Source of the DNA: a virus
Direction: 5' to 3' (one strand)
IMG/VR virus record: IMGVR_UViG_3300030329_002110
Location: 1-43,381 of that record
Length of the DNA: 43,381 bases
Below are positions 1 to 9,522 of the stretch, one piece after another. Each line of letters starts with the position of its first letter. Positions within the stretch are counted from its first letter, which is position 1. The position numbers were made by a program, and so were the translations under genes. The notes under the pieces are model-generated. The model made no database searches and was not told where the DNA came from. It saw only the letters and a list, made by a program, of their open reading frames with translations.

Positions 1-2
1 CT

Positions 3-3000
3 GGTACAATCATGGCGGTATTAGATCGTTTTGGTGCTGGTAAAGTCATTCCAAAAGATGAATTACTATCCATAACTGGTAAACAACTTATCAAAAGACT
101 TGGAGAAGCTGGTAAAGTTAGTGCCGCAAGAGAGATAGGAAAGCGTATTGGTAAGTCTGTTGCTTTTGAGGGTGCTACAGAAGGACTTCAAGAAGGCGTG
201 GTTATGGGATCAACTGCCTTAACTGGTGGTGAATATACGGGTGAGCAGATTGCAGATAGATTATTAGAGGGTGTTGTGCTTGGTGGCACGATGGGTGGTG
301 GAGTAACCACGGGCATTGAAACATTAAGACAAGCACCTGGAGTCGTGGATCTCGTAGGGGATATTTTTAAAAACGGCGGTATGAATCCTTCTCAACAATT
401 CGCAATTCAATTAGCAGGTAACTTATCTAATCTTCCTATGAAAGTGGACGATGTACCACCAACCAGTGCTGAAATTTTAATGAACGAAATAAAAGGTGGA
501 GGAACTGGTGGCGGTGATCCTCGTACATTTGCAGAAAAAGTAGAAGATAATCAAGATGTTGTATCTGAGGATGATACTAATTTAGATGAAGATCAGTTCT
601 TCTTTAGTCCAGAACTTACAGGTCCATCTGTTGGAAATGAGTTAGCTCAAAAAGAAGCAGATGATGAGAAAGAAGAAATAAAACAAAAAGCCATGAGAGA
701 CACAGACGAGGTTTTGGCTAAAGACGATGGGTACATAGGAAGTGATCTCGAAAAACAAAAAGGTATAATGCCTGACAATATCAGTTCGTCTGTAGGTCCT
801 AGAGAAATGGTGATGGAAGGTTACTTAAAAAAAGGGTTAAAAGTTGCAAAAAACAAAGAAAGAAATAGAGGGGATGCAAACGTAGTTGTTTCTCCGTTAA
901 GAATTAAACTTGTTAAGTTTGCCAACAAAGTTGGCATAAAAACTCCCATCAAGGTATCAGATTTATACGAAGATTTATTGGCTCAAGATTCTCAAAGAGA
1001 CGGATCTGTTGGTTTTTTAGCTAGACCTACAGTTGATTTTGTAGAAGCAAAAGAAATAAGATACAAACCAAAAGATGATTTAACTCCAGAACAAAAGAAA
1101 CAATTTGGTGATTTGGTTAGAAATGCACCTAAAAAGAAGATTCCTGTATTGGATGAAAAGGGTAAACCAATACTAGATAAAAAAGGTAATGCCAAAATTA
1201 GAGAGACACCAGATTATGAGAAGATTCCAGAGATAAAGAAAATAGGTATTAAATTTGAAGTGCCTACAAAAATAAGAAAAGTAGAAGCTAAATTTGATAA
1301 CGAAGCTCAAAGTTTAGAAAGAATTACTCACAACAAAGGTGGTGAGGCGTTCATGTCTGGCTTGGAAGAGTATCTTGCAAGAAACTATAATGAAAAGAAA
1401 ACAATGCAAGAGATTCTCTATGACTTTGATAAGATGCGACCTACTGTTACATTTGAAGTTAGAAGTGATCTTAATAGAACTGTACAGCCCCCACCCTTTA
1501 CAGTTTCACCTTTAACACAAGGTGAGATTATGGCTAACCCTGGATTAGCTCAAGGTTTAGTTACACCAGAAATGCAGAATACATTACAGACCACACAAAG
1601 AATTTTTAATTCTTTTGCAACGCCAAATGGAGATCCTTTGTATCCTGAAAATGATCGGTCTGTTTTAAATAACGCAGGCAGATCACCCGCGGCTGGTATG
1701 CCAACTGGCAAAGATGCAATAATAGATAGCATTGCTATCGTGGCTAAAAATCCAGATCAAGACCGAATTAACTCTGGTGCATTAACAAATAGTCCGATTA
1801 TAAAAGCGTACAGTCAAAGAACAGATGTAGGTTCAGGTAACAAAACAATAGAAGAAAAAAGAAATGCCTTGACAAGTCCAGAGTTAAATTTACCTCACGA
1901 CTATTATAATAAAGGTTTTGCGTATACCAGAGCTATGGTTGTTGAGGGATTAGATGATAAACTTTATGCCATTTTAGAAGAAACACAGACAGATGTGACA
2001 AGAACTATGGAAAACTTACTGGATTTTTCTAAACCAGAGTATGATATAGCTTTACCACTTGGTGGTGTGCCAAAATTATTATCTGGTGCAATCGACTCAG
2101 CACTTGACGGAAACGATCCTTATCTTACAAAAAAAGCAGCGTTGCTAGGTGGAACTTCTTTTTCTGATAAAAGACCAGTTAAAAATCTTAGGCGAACAAG
2201 AGACTCTTTAGAAAGACACAATTTTCTATCGCCAAGTGAAAAAAACAAGATACATGTGTTAGATCAAATGGATGCTGACATGCCAGATAAAGATGCTCCT
2301 TCTCAATTTGGAACAGACATCGAAGCCAAAAGAAAAAAGATGGAAGAAGCAAAACAAACAATGGATGATGTTGATACAGAAATAAGAGGTATAAATAAGC
2401 AAATTCAAAACTTTAAATTAAGCACAGTTGCACCACAAGAAGCAACGAAGTTTGCAAGCATGGGACTTAAAGACTTAAAGACTTTTCAAAAGTTTATAGT
2501 GCCTCGTATGGAAAAAGTATTTAAAACTTTAAGAAAAAAAGAGCAGAGTTTTGTCGGTACACTTGCACCTGGTTCGAGAACTAGACCAAGACAATTTAGC
2601 TTTCGTCAACAGATAGATCCAGATCAAAAATTATTTGCATTTGATGAAATGGTTGAAAGAACTTTGTGGTCAGATGCAGATTATGGAGCTTTTGCAACCG
2701 AGATGGCAGAGGCAATTCAAAAAACGGTAGAAGATAGAACTGGAGAAGGATATTTTGATCCAGATGACGCATTTGAGGAAGGCACAATAACGGATGCCGA
2801 GAGATTTGTTTTAAAAAGATATGATGAACCTTATCGTTTAGCTCAAAAATCAAGAGTGGGCGCTCTTGGAGACATGGGTTTTCCCGTAGATGGTGTGCCG
2901 AGAGATTTTTTTGGAAGAGAAATCATACGAGAGTTTTATGCTACTGCAAATAATACCGCAGGGGAGCTAGGAAATGCTACTAACGATGGTGGTGTATCTG

Positions 3001-5132
3001 ATGTAAAATTTATAGATCGATACAGAATGTTAGATCCTGGTCCTAAAAGCACTCAAATATTTACAGGCCAAGGAGTTGTGCAATTAAAAAAGTTTTTATC
3101 TGGAAGTAAAATGTTAGACAAACTTAATGAGATGGGTTTTAAAAGTCAGAATGACCATCAACAGAGAATGAACACAATTAGTGCTCCAGACGACATACAC
3201 CTATACGAAAGAAACAAAGATGTTTTTGGTTTAATTATGAAACACATGCCGTTTGCATCAAAAGACGCATTTGATTTATCAAATTCAGGAGTACCAGGTT
3301 TAAACGAAACTAGACAATATACAGCTCGCTCAAAAACATATACTCATGGTCGGACTGAAAAAGAACTTCTTATGACAAACTTTTATAGTCCAGGTGAAGC
3401 ATTTGATACAGACCCAGTTGACAGAATAAGAGAAGATGCAATGAGCATACTAAAATACATGACAGACGGAAGCAGACCAGGTGTTCGTCCAGAGGACGCT
3501 AGAAAGTATGAAAAATATGATCTTAAGAAGGGTTTTGGTGGTTTGTATAGTATTGATGAAAGTCGCAGAAGAAGTTTTTACGGTGACGTTTATCCACAAG
3601 ACATAGATAAAGCAAGAGATGCTTTTGAAATGGCTTTTAATCTAGCTGTTAAAGATGCCATGCACGAGGCTATAAATGAAAAAGCAATGGATTTTGTTAA
3701 ACATAAAGTTGCTTCTGAGTTAGTAAGAAAACATAAAAAAGCATTAGAAAGAATAAATACTGCATATATCATAGCAGACAATGTTGATGAGTCTGGTTTA
3801 GATGATTTGACTTCTCTTTATAATAAAGATGTAGGTCCATTTAGTAGCACTTCTTATCCAATAAAAGCAAGTCCATCTTCAGTTTTCTTTGAAAAAGTCA
3901 CACAACAAATAAAAGACAGTATGCCTGTAAGTGTGTTAAAAGACGCAGAAAAATTTCTGTCAGATGCCATTGATGAAGTAACAGATGAAATAGGCTTTGT
4001 GCCAGAAGATGGTTCGTACAGAGAATACATGGATCAGTTGGCGAGAGACACTAGACACGAAATTGGAAAAGTGGTGCTAGAAAAATACAAAAAACAACTT
4101 GGAATAGATAATCCAGATAAACTTAAGAAAAAGCTATTAATGGATTCTATATTAAATAGACAAAAACAAGGAGGGATGCGTATAGCTTCATTAAAGTTTG
4201 ATCTTAAAGCAGAAATAATGAAGAATCTTTCTCCGTTAGAAAAGTTTAAATACAATAATGATGCGACTGCTAGACGATTTTTTACCATAAGAGAACGATT
4301 AAGATCTGAGCCGTTTGAAGATGGAGATCACATCTCTTCAACGAATACTGATCCAACATTAGGTAATTTTTTTCAACTTTTTACAACTCAAGCCTATCGA
4401 GGATACATGGAAGGAGATAAAGAAAGAGCAGATAACTTGCAAAAGCAAGCAGATCAACTTGTTTATAAAAGAGGCGAGGCTAAAAAAATATTTGAAGAGA
4501 ACGAAGTCGGAGAGGATCACAATAAAGAGATAGAAAGAAGATTTAAAAAGCTCAATGAATTTATAGAGGATCATGCAAAAGATTATAATTACTCTCCAGA
4601 AGAATTAAAAGAAGCTGCACAAAGACTTATTAATCATCTTATTTCATCAACACAAGGTGGTTATGACGTATACACGAGATACCCACATACTGGCACAATG
4701 ACACAAGCAGCTAGAGGAATGATGCACGGTCTAATACATAATCTTACAGATCCTAGATTTGAGAGGTTATATGGCAAACCAATATCAGGTATTATATTCC
4801 CTCATAGACTAGATTTATATCATCCTAGATTTTTAGAGGATGGAAGTTTGCGTAATGAATCCACCAAGAGAACTTTTGGCATGGGAACATACGGCACAGT
4901 GCTACAAGATATAATGGAAAGATTTGAAAGGGCTGGTGCAAATGTTGACAGAGATAGAGTTTTGAATTTTAAAAATTTTAATAATACAAACTTCAATACA
5001 CTATCTCTAAGAAGACCAGCACAAGGAATTATTGATTTATCACCAGGCTCTGTTGGAAGAAGACTAGCAGAAGGAAAGTTTACTTTTAGAGCAAAAGGTG
5101 GTTATATAGACCTTAGAAGAAAGGCAGGCTAA
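3..5132 (+). CDS. Giant virion-associated protein, 5' end outside window
   Basis: At least 1706 residues remain. The reading frame is open to the window edge and the first ATG (position 12) has no Shine-Dalgarno sequence, so the true start is probably upstream. Near the N-terminus is a Gly/Ala-rich, membrane-insertion-like stretch (about residues 45-105, around EGATEGLQEG). This is followed by acidic and lysine-rich low-complexity regions (about 160-270), a long mostly helical body, and a C-terminus ending GGYIDLRRKAG. No enzymatic motif was recognised. Size, a Gly-rich amphipathic segment and position just before the portal fit the large internal/ejection or polyvalent-type proteins of marine podoviruses. 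The stop overlaps the portal start (TAATG), so the two are probably coupled. Function is inferred, not shown by a motif. Confidence 0.7.
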   Translation, partial: GTIMAVLDRFGAGKVIPKDELLSITGKQLIKRLGEAGKVSAAREIGKRIGKSVAFEGATEGLQEGVVMGSTALTGGEYTGEQIADRLLEGVVLGGTMGGGVTTGIETLRQAPGVVDLVGDIFKNGGMNPSQQFAIQLAGNLSNLPMKVDDVPPTSAEILMNEIKGGGTGGGDPRTFAEKVEDNQDVVSEDDTNLDEDQFFFSPELTGPSVGNELAQKEADDEKEEIKQKAMRDTDEVLAKDDGYIGSDLEKQKGIMPDNISSSVGPREMVMEGYLKKGLKVAKNKERNRGDANVVVSPLRIKLVKFANKVGIKTPIKVSDLYEDLLAQDSQRDGSVGFLARPTVDFVEAKEIRYKPKDDLTPEQKKQFGDLVRNAPKKKIPVLDEKGKPILDKKGNAKIRETPDYEKIPEIKKIGIKFEVPTKIRKVEAKFDNEAQSLERITHNKGGEAFMSGLEEYLARNYNEKKTMQEILYDFDKMRPTVTFEVRSDLNRTVQPPPFTVSPLTQGEIMANPGLAQGLVTPEMQNTLQTTQRIFNSFATPNGDPLYPENDRSVLNNAGRSPAAGMPTGKDAIIDSIAIVAKNPDQDRINSGALTNSPIIKAYSQRTDVGSGNKTIEEKRNALTSPELNLPHDYYNKGFAYTRAMVVEGLDDKLYAILEETQTDVTRTMENLLDFSKPEYDIALPLGGVPKLLSGAIDSALDGNDPYLTKKAALLGGTSFSDKRPVKNLRRTRDSLERHNFLSPSEKNKIHVLDQMDADMPDKDAPSQFGTDIEAKRKKMEEAKQTMDDVDTEIRGINKQIQNFKLSTVAPQEATKFASMGLKDLKTFQKFIVPRMEKVFKTLRKKEQSFVGTLAPGSRTRPRQFSFRQQIDPDQKLFAFDEMVERTLWSDADYGAFATEMAEAIQKTVEDRTGEGYFDPDDAFEEGTITDAERFVLKRYDEPYRLAQKSRVGALGDMGFPVDGVPRDFFGREIIREFYATANNTAGELGNATNDGGVSDVKFIDRYRMLDPGPKSTQIFTGQGVVQLKKFLSGSKMLDKLNEMGFKSQNDHQQRMNTISAPDDIHLYERNKDVFGLIMKHMPFASKDAFDLSNSGVPGLNETRQYTARSKTYTHGRTEKELLMTNFYSPGEAFDTDPVDRIREDAMSILKYMTDGSRPGVRPEDARKYEKYDLKKGFGGLYSIDESRRRSFYGDVYPQDIDKARDAFEMAFNLAVKDAMHEAINEKAMDFVKHKVASELVRKHKKALERINTAYIIADNVDESGLDDLTSLYNKDVGPFSSTSYPIKASPSSVFFEKVTQQIKDSMPVSVLKDAEKFLSDAIDEVTDEIGFVPEDGSYREYMDQLARDTRHEIGKVVLEKYKKQLGIDNPDKLKKKLLMDSILNRQKQGGMRIASLKFDLKAEIMKNLSPLEKFKYNNDATARRFFTIRERLRSEPFEDGDHISSTNTDPTLGNFFQLFTTQAYRGYMEGDKERADNLQKQADQLVYKRGEAKKIFEENEVGEDHNKEIERRFKKLNEFIEDHAKDYNYSPEELKEAAQRLINHLISSTQGGYDVYTRYPHTGTMTQAARGMMHGLIHNLTDPRFERLYGKPISGIIFPHRLDLYHPRFLEDGSLRNESTKRTFGMGTYGTVLQDIMERFERAGANVDRDRVLNFKNFNNTNFNTLSLRRPAQGIIDLSPGSVGRRLAEGKFTFRAKGGYIDLRRKAG

Positions 5133-7525
5133 TGGCAGAAGAAACTAGAGATTTACCACAAATGGTAGAAAAAGCTGCAGGAGCAGGTGGAGCACCTAGA
5201 ACAATAGAAGAAGAACTTGCTTTAGAAATACAAGATGACATAGAGGAACTACCAGAGGGTGTAGAACTTGACACTGGAGAAGAACCAGTTATCGAACCAG
5301 AGGTCTACAATCATGGAGCTAACCTTGCAGAAGTTATAGATGAAGGTGAATTAGCGTCTCTTGCTTCTGAGTTACAAGCCAAGGTTAAAGAAGATTTAGA
5401 CTCAAGGTCAGATTGGGAAGAAGCGATAGCCAAAGGACTTAACTTACTTGGTATAAACTATGAAGATAGAAGTGATCCTTTTCTTGGTGCAAGTGGTGTA
5501 ACACATCCGTTGTTGTCAGAAGCCACAACACAGTTTCAAGCACAAGCCTATAAAGAAATGTTACCAGCTGGTGGCCCAGTAAAAACACAAATACTAGGTG
5601 TGCCAACAAAACAAACAGAAGATCAAGCACAGAGAATAAAAGATTACATGAACTTTCAAGTTATGGAAGTTATGGAAGAGTACGACCAAGACACAGATCA
5701 AATGTTATTTTATTTGCCTTTGACTGGTTCTACATTTAAGAAAGTTTACTTTGATCCAACTAAACAGAGAGCTGTATCAAAGTTCGTACCAGCCGAAGAT
5801 TTGATTGTGCCTTATTCTGCCTCTGACATAAGAACAGCAGAAAGAGTGACACACATGGTGCGAATGAGTTACAATGAAATTCGTAAACTACAAGTCGCTG
5901 GAGTGTATAAAGATGTGGAGTTATCTGCTACAGATTCTGGAGAAGATGAAGGATCTATCCAAGAAACAACTAATGAACTTCAAGGATTATATCCAAATTA
6001 TTCAGATGATAGTTACACCTTACTTGAAATCCATGTGGACTTGGATTTGGAAGGTTTTGAAGATAGGGATTCTCAAGGGCAGCCTTCGGGTGTTATGCTC
6101 CCTTATATTGTTACCCTTGATCAAACTTCTGGCAAAGTTTTATCAGTGGTTAGAAACTTTAGAGAGCAAGATCCGTTAAAACGTAAGAGACAATACTTCG
6201 TACATTTTAAATTTTTACCAGGTTTTGGCTTTTATGGTTTCGGTTTATTACACACAATCGGTGGTTTGTCTCGTGCAGCCACATCAATATTAAGGCAGTT
6301 AATCGATGCAGGTACTTTATCAAATCTTCCAGCTGGTTTCAAAGCGAGAGGTGTTCGTATTCGTAATGATGACGATCCTCTTAATCCTGGTGAGTTCAGA
6401 GATATCGATGTCCCAGGTGGAGATCTCAAAAATTCAATCATTCCATTGCCATACAAAGAGCCATCAGCTACATTAGCACAACTTTTAGGTGTAATTGTTG
6501 ACTCTGGTAGACGTTTTGCACAAGTTGCAGACGCAAAAATTAGCGATGTAAACTCACAAGCACCCGTTGGAACGACTGTTGCGTTGATTGAACAAGGTTC
6601 AAAGATTATTTCAAGCATACACAAGCGTTTACACTACGGACAAAAACAAGAATTTAGGATGTTAGCAGAGATTTTTGCAGAAAATCCAATGCCTTATCCG
6701 TATTTTGTAGGTAATGTAGCACCACAAATCATGGCAAATGACTTTGATGGTCGTATAGATGTGCTTCCAGTTAGTGATCCAAGCATTTTTTCTATGGCAC
6801 AACGTCTATCTTTGGCACAAACACAACTACAACTAGCACAAGCTGCACCAACTTTACATAATCAGTATGAAGCGTACCGAAGAATGTACGATGCACTTGA
6901 TGTTAAGAACATAGATGGCATCTTACCACCACCACAACCACCACAACCAGTGGATCCAGCTACAGAAAATGCTAATTCTATCAAAGGGATGCCTTTACAA
7001 GCGTTCCCACAACAAGATCACGAGGCACATTTGAGAGCACATGCCGTATTTTTATCGAATTTAGCGGCACAAACCAATCCTCAAGGTTATGCCTTGCTTC
7101 AATCTCATGTTCAAGAGCATGTTGGACTGTTAGCAAGAGATCAAGTGACTAAATTTTTTCAACTTGCGATGCAAGAGGCTATGGCAAAAGGTGAACAAGC
7201 CATACCACCTGCTCCAGAAGCTGTTGAAGCTGCAATATCACAACAAATTGGTGAGATATTGAGAGAAGTTATGCCTGTTATTGAACCAGCACAGAAACCA
7301 GACCCACTTGTGGCGATTAGAGAGAAAGAATTGGAGAACGATACGGTAGAAATACAAAGGAAAGCCGTAAACGACATGATGAACTTCCAAATAGACCAAG
7401 CAAAATTAGCGCAAGCGTTTGAATTAGCACAACAAAGAAAAGAAACGCAAGAACAGATAGCAGAAGACCGTAATGATGTTAATATTTATAGGATAAATAC
7501 ACAGGCTTCTCTGAAAGGAAAGTAA
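5132..7525 (+). CDS. Portal protein, P22-like
   Basis: 797 residues. Portal proteins form the dodecameric ring at the capsid vertex through which DNA is packaged and ejected. The acidic N-terminus leads into a portal-type core (about residues 85-480) with segments such as FLGASGVTHPLL, FYLPLTGSTFKKVYFDP and VPAEDLIVPYSA, which I recognise from the P22-type portal family. The C-terminal third is Gln/Ala-rich and helical (about 560-797), as expected for a crown or barrel extension; 797 residues is close to the P22 portal (725). It is coupled by TAATG to both the giant gene upstream and the small membrane gene downstream. No terminase is adjacent in the window. Confidence 0.92.
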   Translation: MAEETRDLPQMVEKAAGAGGAPRTIEEELALEIQDDIEELPEGVELDTGEEPVIEPEVYNHGANLAEVIDEGELASLASELQAKVKEDLDSRSDWEEAIAKGLNLLGINYEDRSDPFLGASGVTHPLLSEATTQFQAQAYKEMLPAGGPVKTQILGVPTKQTEDQAQRIKDYMNFQVMEVMEEYDQDTDQMLFYLPLTGSTFKKVYFDPTKQRAVSKFVPAEDLIVPYSASDIRTAERVTHMVRMSYNEIRKLQVAGVYKDVELSATDSGEDEGSIQETTNELQGLYPNYSDDSYTLLEIHVDLDLEGFEDRDSQGQPSGVMLPYIVTLDQTSGKVLSVVRNFREQDPLKRKRQYFVHFKFLPGFGFYGFGLLHTIGGLSRAATSILRQLIDAGTLSNLPAGFKARGVRIRNDDDPLNPGEFRDIDVPGGDLKNSIIPLPYKEPSATLAQLLGVIVDSGRRFAQVADAKISDVNSQAPVGTTVALIEQGSKIISSIHKRLHYGQKQEFRMLAEIFAENPMPYPYFVGNVAPQIMANDFDGRIDVLPVSDPSIFSMAQRLSLAQTQLQLAQAAPTLHNQYEAYRRMYDALDVKNIDGILPPPQPPQPVDPATENANSIKGMPLQAFPQQDHEAHLRAHAVFLSNLAAQTNPQGYALLQSHVQEHVGLLARDQVTKFFQLAMQEAMAKGEQAIPPAPEAVEAAISQQIGEILREVMPVIEPAQKPDPLVAIREKELENDTVEIQRKAVNDMMNFQIDQAKLAQAFELAQQRKETQEQIAEDRNDVNIYRINTQASLKGK

Positions 7526-8010
7526 TGCTCGATCCTGCCTCAATCGGTGTAGCAATCACAGCAGCAAATACGGCATTTAACGCAATCAAAAAAGGATTTG
7601 CCGCGGGTCGTGAAATTGAGTCTATGGGAAAAGATCTTTCCCGCTGGATGGGAGCGGTTTCAGACGTAGAAAACACTGAAAAGTCCGCGAAGAATGTGTC
7701 ACCACTTATAAAATTATTTAAAGGCAAAGAAATAGAAGCATCTGCTATAGAAGCTTTTACTGCAAAAAAGAAATTAGAGGCACAGAGACAAGAACTTAAA
7801 TCATTTCTAAATTTTCACTACGGCCCTCAATCATGGAATGAGATTTTGGCTATGGAAGCCGAGATAAGAAAAAAACGAAGGGACGAAATTTATGCCAAAC
7901 AGGAGCTTATTAGAAAAATCTGGGAATATGTTGGTTGGACTGTCTTGTTTATTACAGTTATTGGATTTATAATATTTCTTGCATGGCTTTATAAGGAGAA
8001 AAAAGGATGA
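7525..8010 (+). CDS. Small C-terminally membrane-anchored protein
   Basis: 161 residues, family unrecognised. The first two thirds are soluble and charged, with a likely helical coiled segment (about 85-130). One clear transmembrane helix follows at about residues 133-154 (VGWTVLFITVIGFIIFLAWL) with a short basic tail. It sits between the portal and the holin, overlapping its neighbours by TAATG and ATGA. The single C-terminal anchor and position next to a holin would suit a lysis accessory or spanin-like role, but no spanin lipobox or signal peptide is visible, so that is only a possibility. Confidence 0.75.
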   Translation: MLDPASIGVAITAANTAFNAIKKGFAAGREIESMGKDLSRWMGAVSDVENTEKSAKNVSPLIKLFKGKEIEASAIEAFTAKKKLEAQRQELKSFLNFHYGPQSWNEILAMEAEIRKKRRDEIYAKQELIRKIWEYVGWTVLFITVIGFIIFLAWLYKEKKG

Positions 8011-8207
8011 ATGAAAAGCCTTTAAAACTTAAAATTGATGAAAACAGTTTTGAGCTATCGTTAAGAATACTCGGTAATGAGTTTGTTGCTATCAAAATAG
8101 GGTCAACTAATTTTAGTGGAAAACTTATTGCAGGCGGTGTTCTTTTATTATTTTTTACATTAATCTTATTAGAAGGTTTTGGTTTAAACGAAATTTTGTT
8201 AAAATAA
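8007..8207 (+). CDS. Small single-pass membrane protein
   Basis: 66 residues: a short polar N-terminal domain, then one hydrophobic helix at about residues 39-58 (FSGKLIAGGVLLLFFTLILL). The ATG overlaps the stop of the preceding gene (ATGA). It lies just ahead of the holin, so it may belong to the same lysis cluster, for example as an antiholin-like or accessory membrane protein. No family was recognised and the role is inferred from context only. Confidence 0.7.
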   Translation: MNEKPLKLKIDENSFELSLRILGNEFVAIKIGSTNFSGKLIAGGVLLLFFTLILLEGFGLNEILLK

Positions 8208-8222
8208 AAATGGAGTTAGATA

Positions 8223-8630
8223 ATGTTAACAGCTTTAATAGGTCCAGTCAGTAAACTGGTTGGAAAATTTATAGAGGATAAAGATCAAAAGAACAAATTG
8301 GCACATGACTTAGCCACACTTGCCACCCGTCATGCTCACGATTTGGCAAAAGGTCAGATAGCAGCTAATACAGAACAGGCGAAGCACCCCTCACTATTTG
8401 TTGCAGGAGCCCGCCCCGCCATAATGTGGATCTGTGCTCTAGGGTTATTAACGCAATTTTTTATCATGCCGCTTGCTGAATGGGTAACAGCGATATGGAT
8501 GCCAGATGTAACTTTGCCGAGTTTAGCCACGGGTGAACTTATGACGTTAACCCTTTCGTTACTAGGACTCGGAGGAATGAGATCCTATGAGAAGTCAAAA
8601 GGCGTAGCCAGAGAGAACATGAAGAAATGA
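8223..8630 (+). CDS. Holin, 3-TM GTA-type
   Basis: 135 residues. Holins form inner-membrane lesions that release the endolysin. The layout matches the 'holin of 3TMs, for gene-transfer release' family known from gene transfer agents: a soluble N-terminal helix rich in Lys/Asp/His, a conserved Pro-Ser-X-Phe-V-A-GARPAIMW turn at about 57-70, and hydrophobic segments at about 67-85 and 100-120 with a charged basic C-terminus. The start has a usable ribosome site (TGGAG about 8 bases upstream). The endolysin is 29 kb away (37804), so the lysis genes are split in this genome. Confidence 0.82.
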   Translation: MLTALIGPVSKLVGKFIEDKDQKNKLAHDLATLATRHAHDLAKGQIAANTEQAKHPSLFVAGARPAIMWICALGLLTQFFIMPLAEWVTAIWMPDVTLPSLATGELMTLTLSLLGLGGMRSYEKSKGVARENMKK

Positions 8631-8905
8631 GAAAGGATCCTAAAGTTGGAACAGGTAAAAAACCCAAAGGTTCTGGAAGAAGGTTATACACGGATGAGAA
8701 CCCTAAAGACACGGTTAGTATTAAATTTGCTACAGAAGCGGACGCAAGAAAGACGGTTGCAAAAGTTAAAAAAATCAATAAACCTTTTGCACGAAAAATA
8801 CAAATCCTTACAGTTGGAGAGCAAAGAGCAAAGGTAATGGGGAAGTCAAAAGTAGCCAGTATTTTTAAAAAAGGTAAAGAATCAATAAGGAGAGCAAGAG
8901 CATGA
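8627..8905 (+). CDS. Small basic conserved phage protein
   Basis: 92 residues, strongly basic, overlapping the holin stop by ATGA and the next gene by ATGA. The N-terminal segment around KVGTGKKPKGSGRRLYTDEN and the core KPFARKIQILTVGEQRAKVMG look like a conserved module I have seen in marine phage and algal-virus proteins of unknown function (DUF-type). The charge suggests nucleic-acid binding, perhaps with packaged DNA, but no structural motif proves it. An overlapping 63-codon frame at 8646-8837 is most likely a shadow of this gene. Confidence 0.8.
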   Translation: MRKDPKVGTGKKPKGSGRRLYTDENPKDTVSIKFATEADARKTVAKVKKINKPFARKIQILTVGEQRAKVMGKSKVASIFKKGKESIRRARA

Positions 8906-9522
8906 CACGAATTAAACAATTTGCAAATGATATGGGTTTATCATACAATGAAGCCAAGAAGTTGGTTAACAAAGGAAGACGTTTAAAAGACGGTGGTTCC
9001 ACAACATTGGAGAAGTTTATGCCAGTTAAAGCAAAAAACGGTAAAGTTACTAGAATCAGAAAAGAAGACTCTATGAGGGCAAAGTCTGGTCAATTTAAAA
9101 ATATTGTAAATGACTCTGTTTCTGGAAAGATTTCTCCAGAAGAGGCTCAGAAAATGGTAAGAAAATTAGTTGTAAGTAAAAGTGACGGTGGCACTAATAA
9201 AGTTAAAAACATGCCAAAGAAACACAAATTAGAGAAATACTTAACGAAAGAAGAGATTAAAAAAATAGGTCCAATGGGAACAGAGTTACTACTTAAAGTG
9301 CAGGAGGGTGTAATGAAAGGTCGTGGTAAAAAAGATGGTGGTGTTTTAAAAGAACTACCTTCAGCATCAGAAAACCCAGGTTTAAGAAAGCTACCTACAG
9401 AAGTCAGAAACAAAATGGGTTACAAGAAAAAAGGTGGGACCATGAAGATGATGAGTGGCGGTGGTGTAGCCAGAGGAACTGGTGCAGCTGTCAAGGGAAC
9501 TGGATTTAAAGGTGTATATTAG
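8902..9522 (+). CDS. Lys/Gly-rich basic protein with GGGVARG...FKGVY tail
   Basis: 206 residues, highly basic. The N-terminal segment (about 1-32, MGLSYNEAKKLVNKGRRLKDGG) resembles the small helical N-domain of translation initiation factor IF-2; this is a weak similarity. The body contains several K-x-D/K-G-G elements (near 33, 96, 146 and 175) and ends in a glycine/arginine peptide, GGGVARGTGAAVKGTGFKGVY with the first G dropped to 20 residues: GGVARGTGAAVKGTGFKGVY. A close version of that tail ends the unrelated protein at 17474-17746. Likely virion-associated or DNA-interacting; function unknown. Its stop overlaps the next GTG start (TAGTG). Confidence 0.8.
   Translation: MTRIKQFANDMGLSYNEAKKLVNKGRRLKDGGSTTLEKFMPVKAKNGKVTRIRKEDSMRAKSGQFKNIVNDSVSGKISPEEAQKMVRKLVVSKSDGGTNKVKNMPKKHKLEKYLTKEEIKKIGPMGTELLLKVQEGVMKGRGKKDGGVLKELPSASENPGLRKLPTEVRNKMGYKKKGGTMKMMSGGGVARGTGAAVKGTGFKGVY

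Noticed and set aside
5874-6179. 101-codon + strand frame inside the portal gene, hydrophobic
   Set aside because: Out-of-frame reading of portal codons with no ribosome site; portal sequence is continuous and conserved-looking here.
6232-6624. 130-codon - strand frame opposite the portal gene
   Set aside because: Shadow of well-supported portal coding sequence; no start signal or recognisable product.
8646-8837. Overlapping 63-codon + strand frame inside the 8627 gene
   Set aside because: No ribosome site, no motif, and the 8627 frame has a conserved signature and ATGA junctions at both ends.
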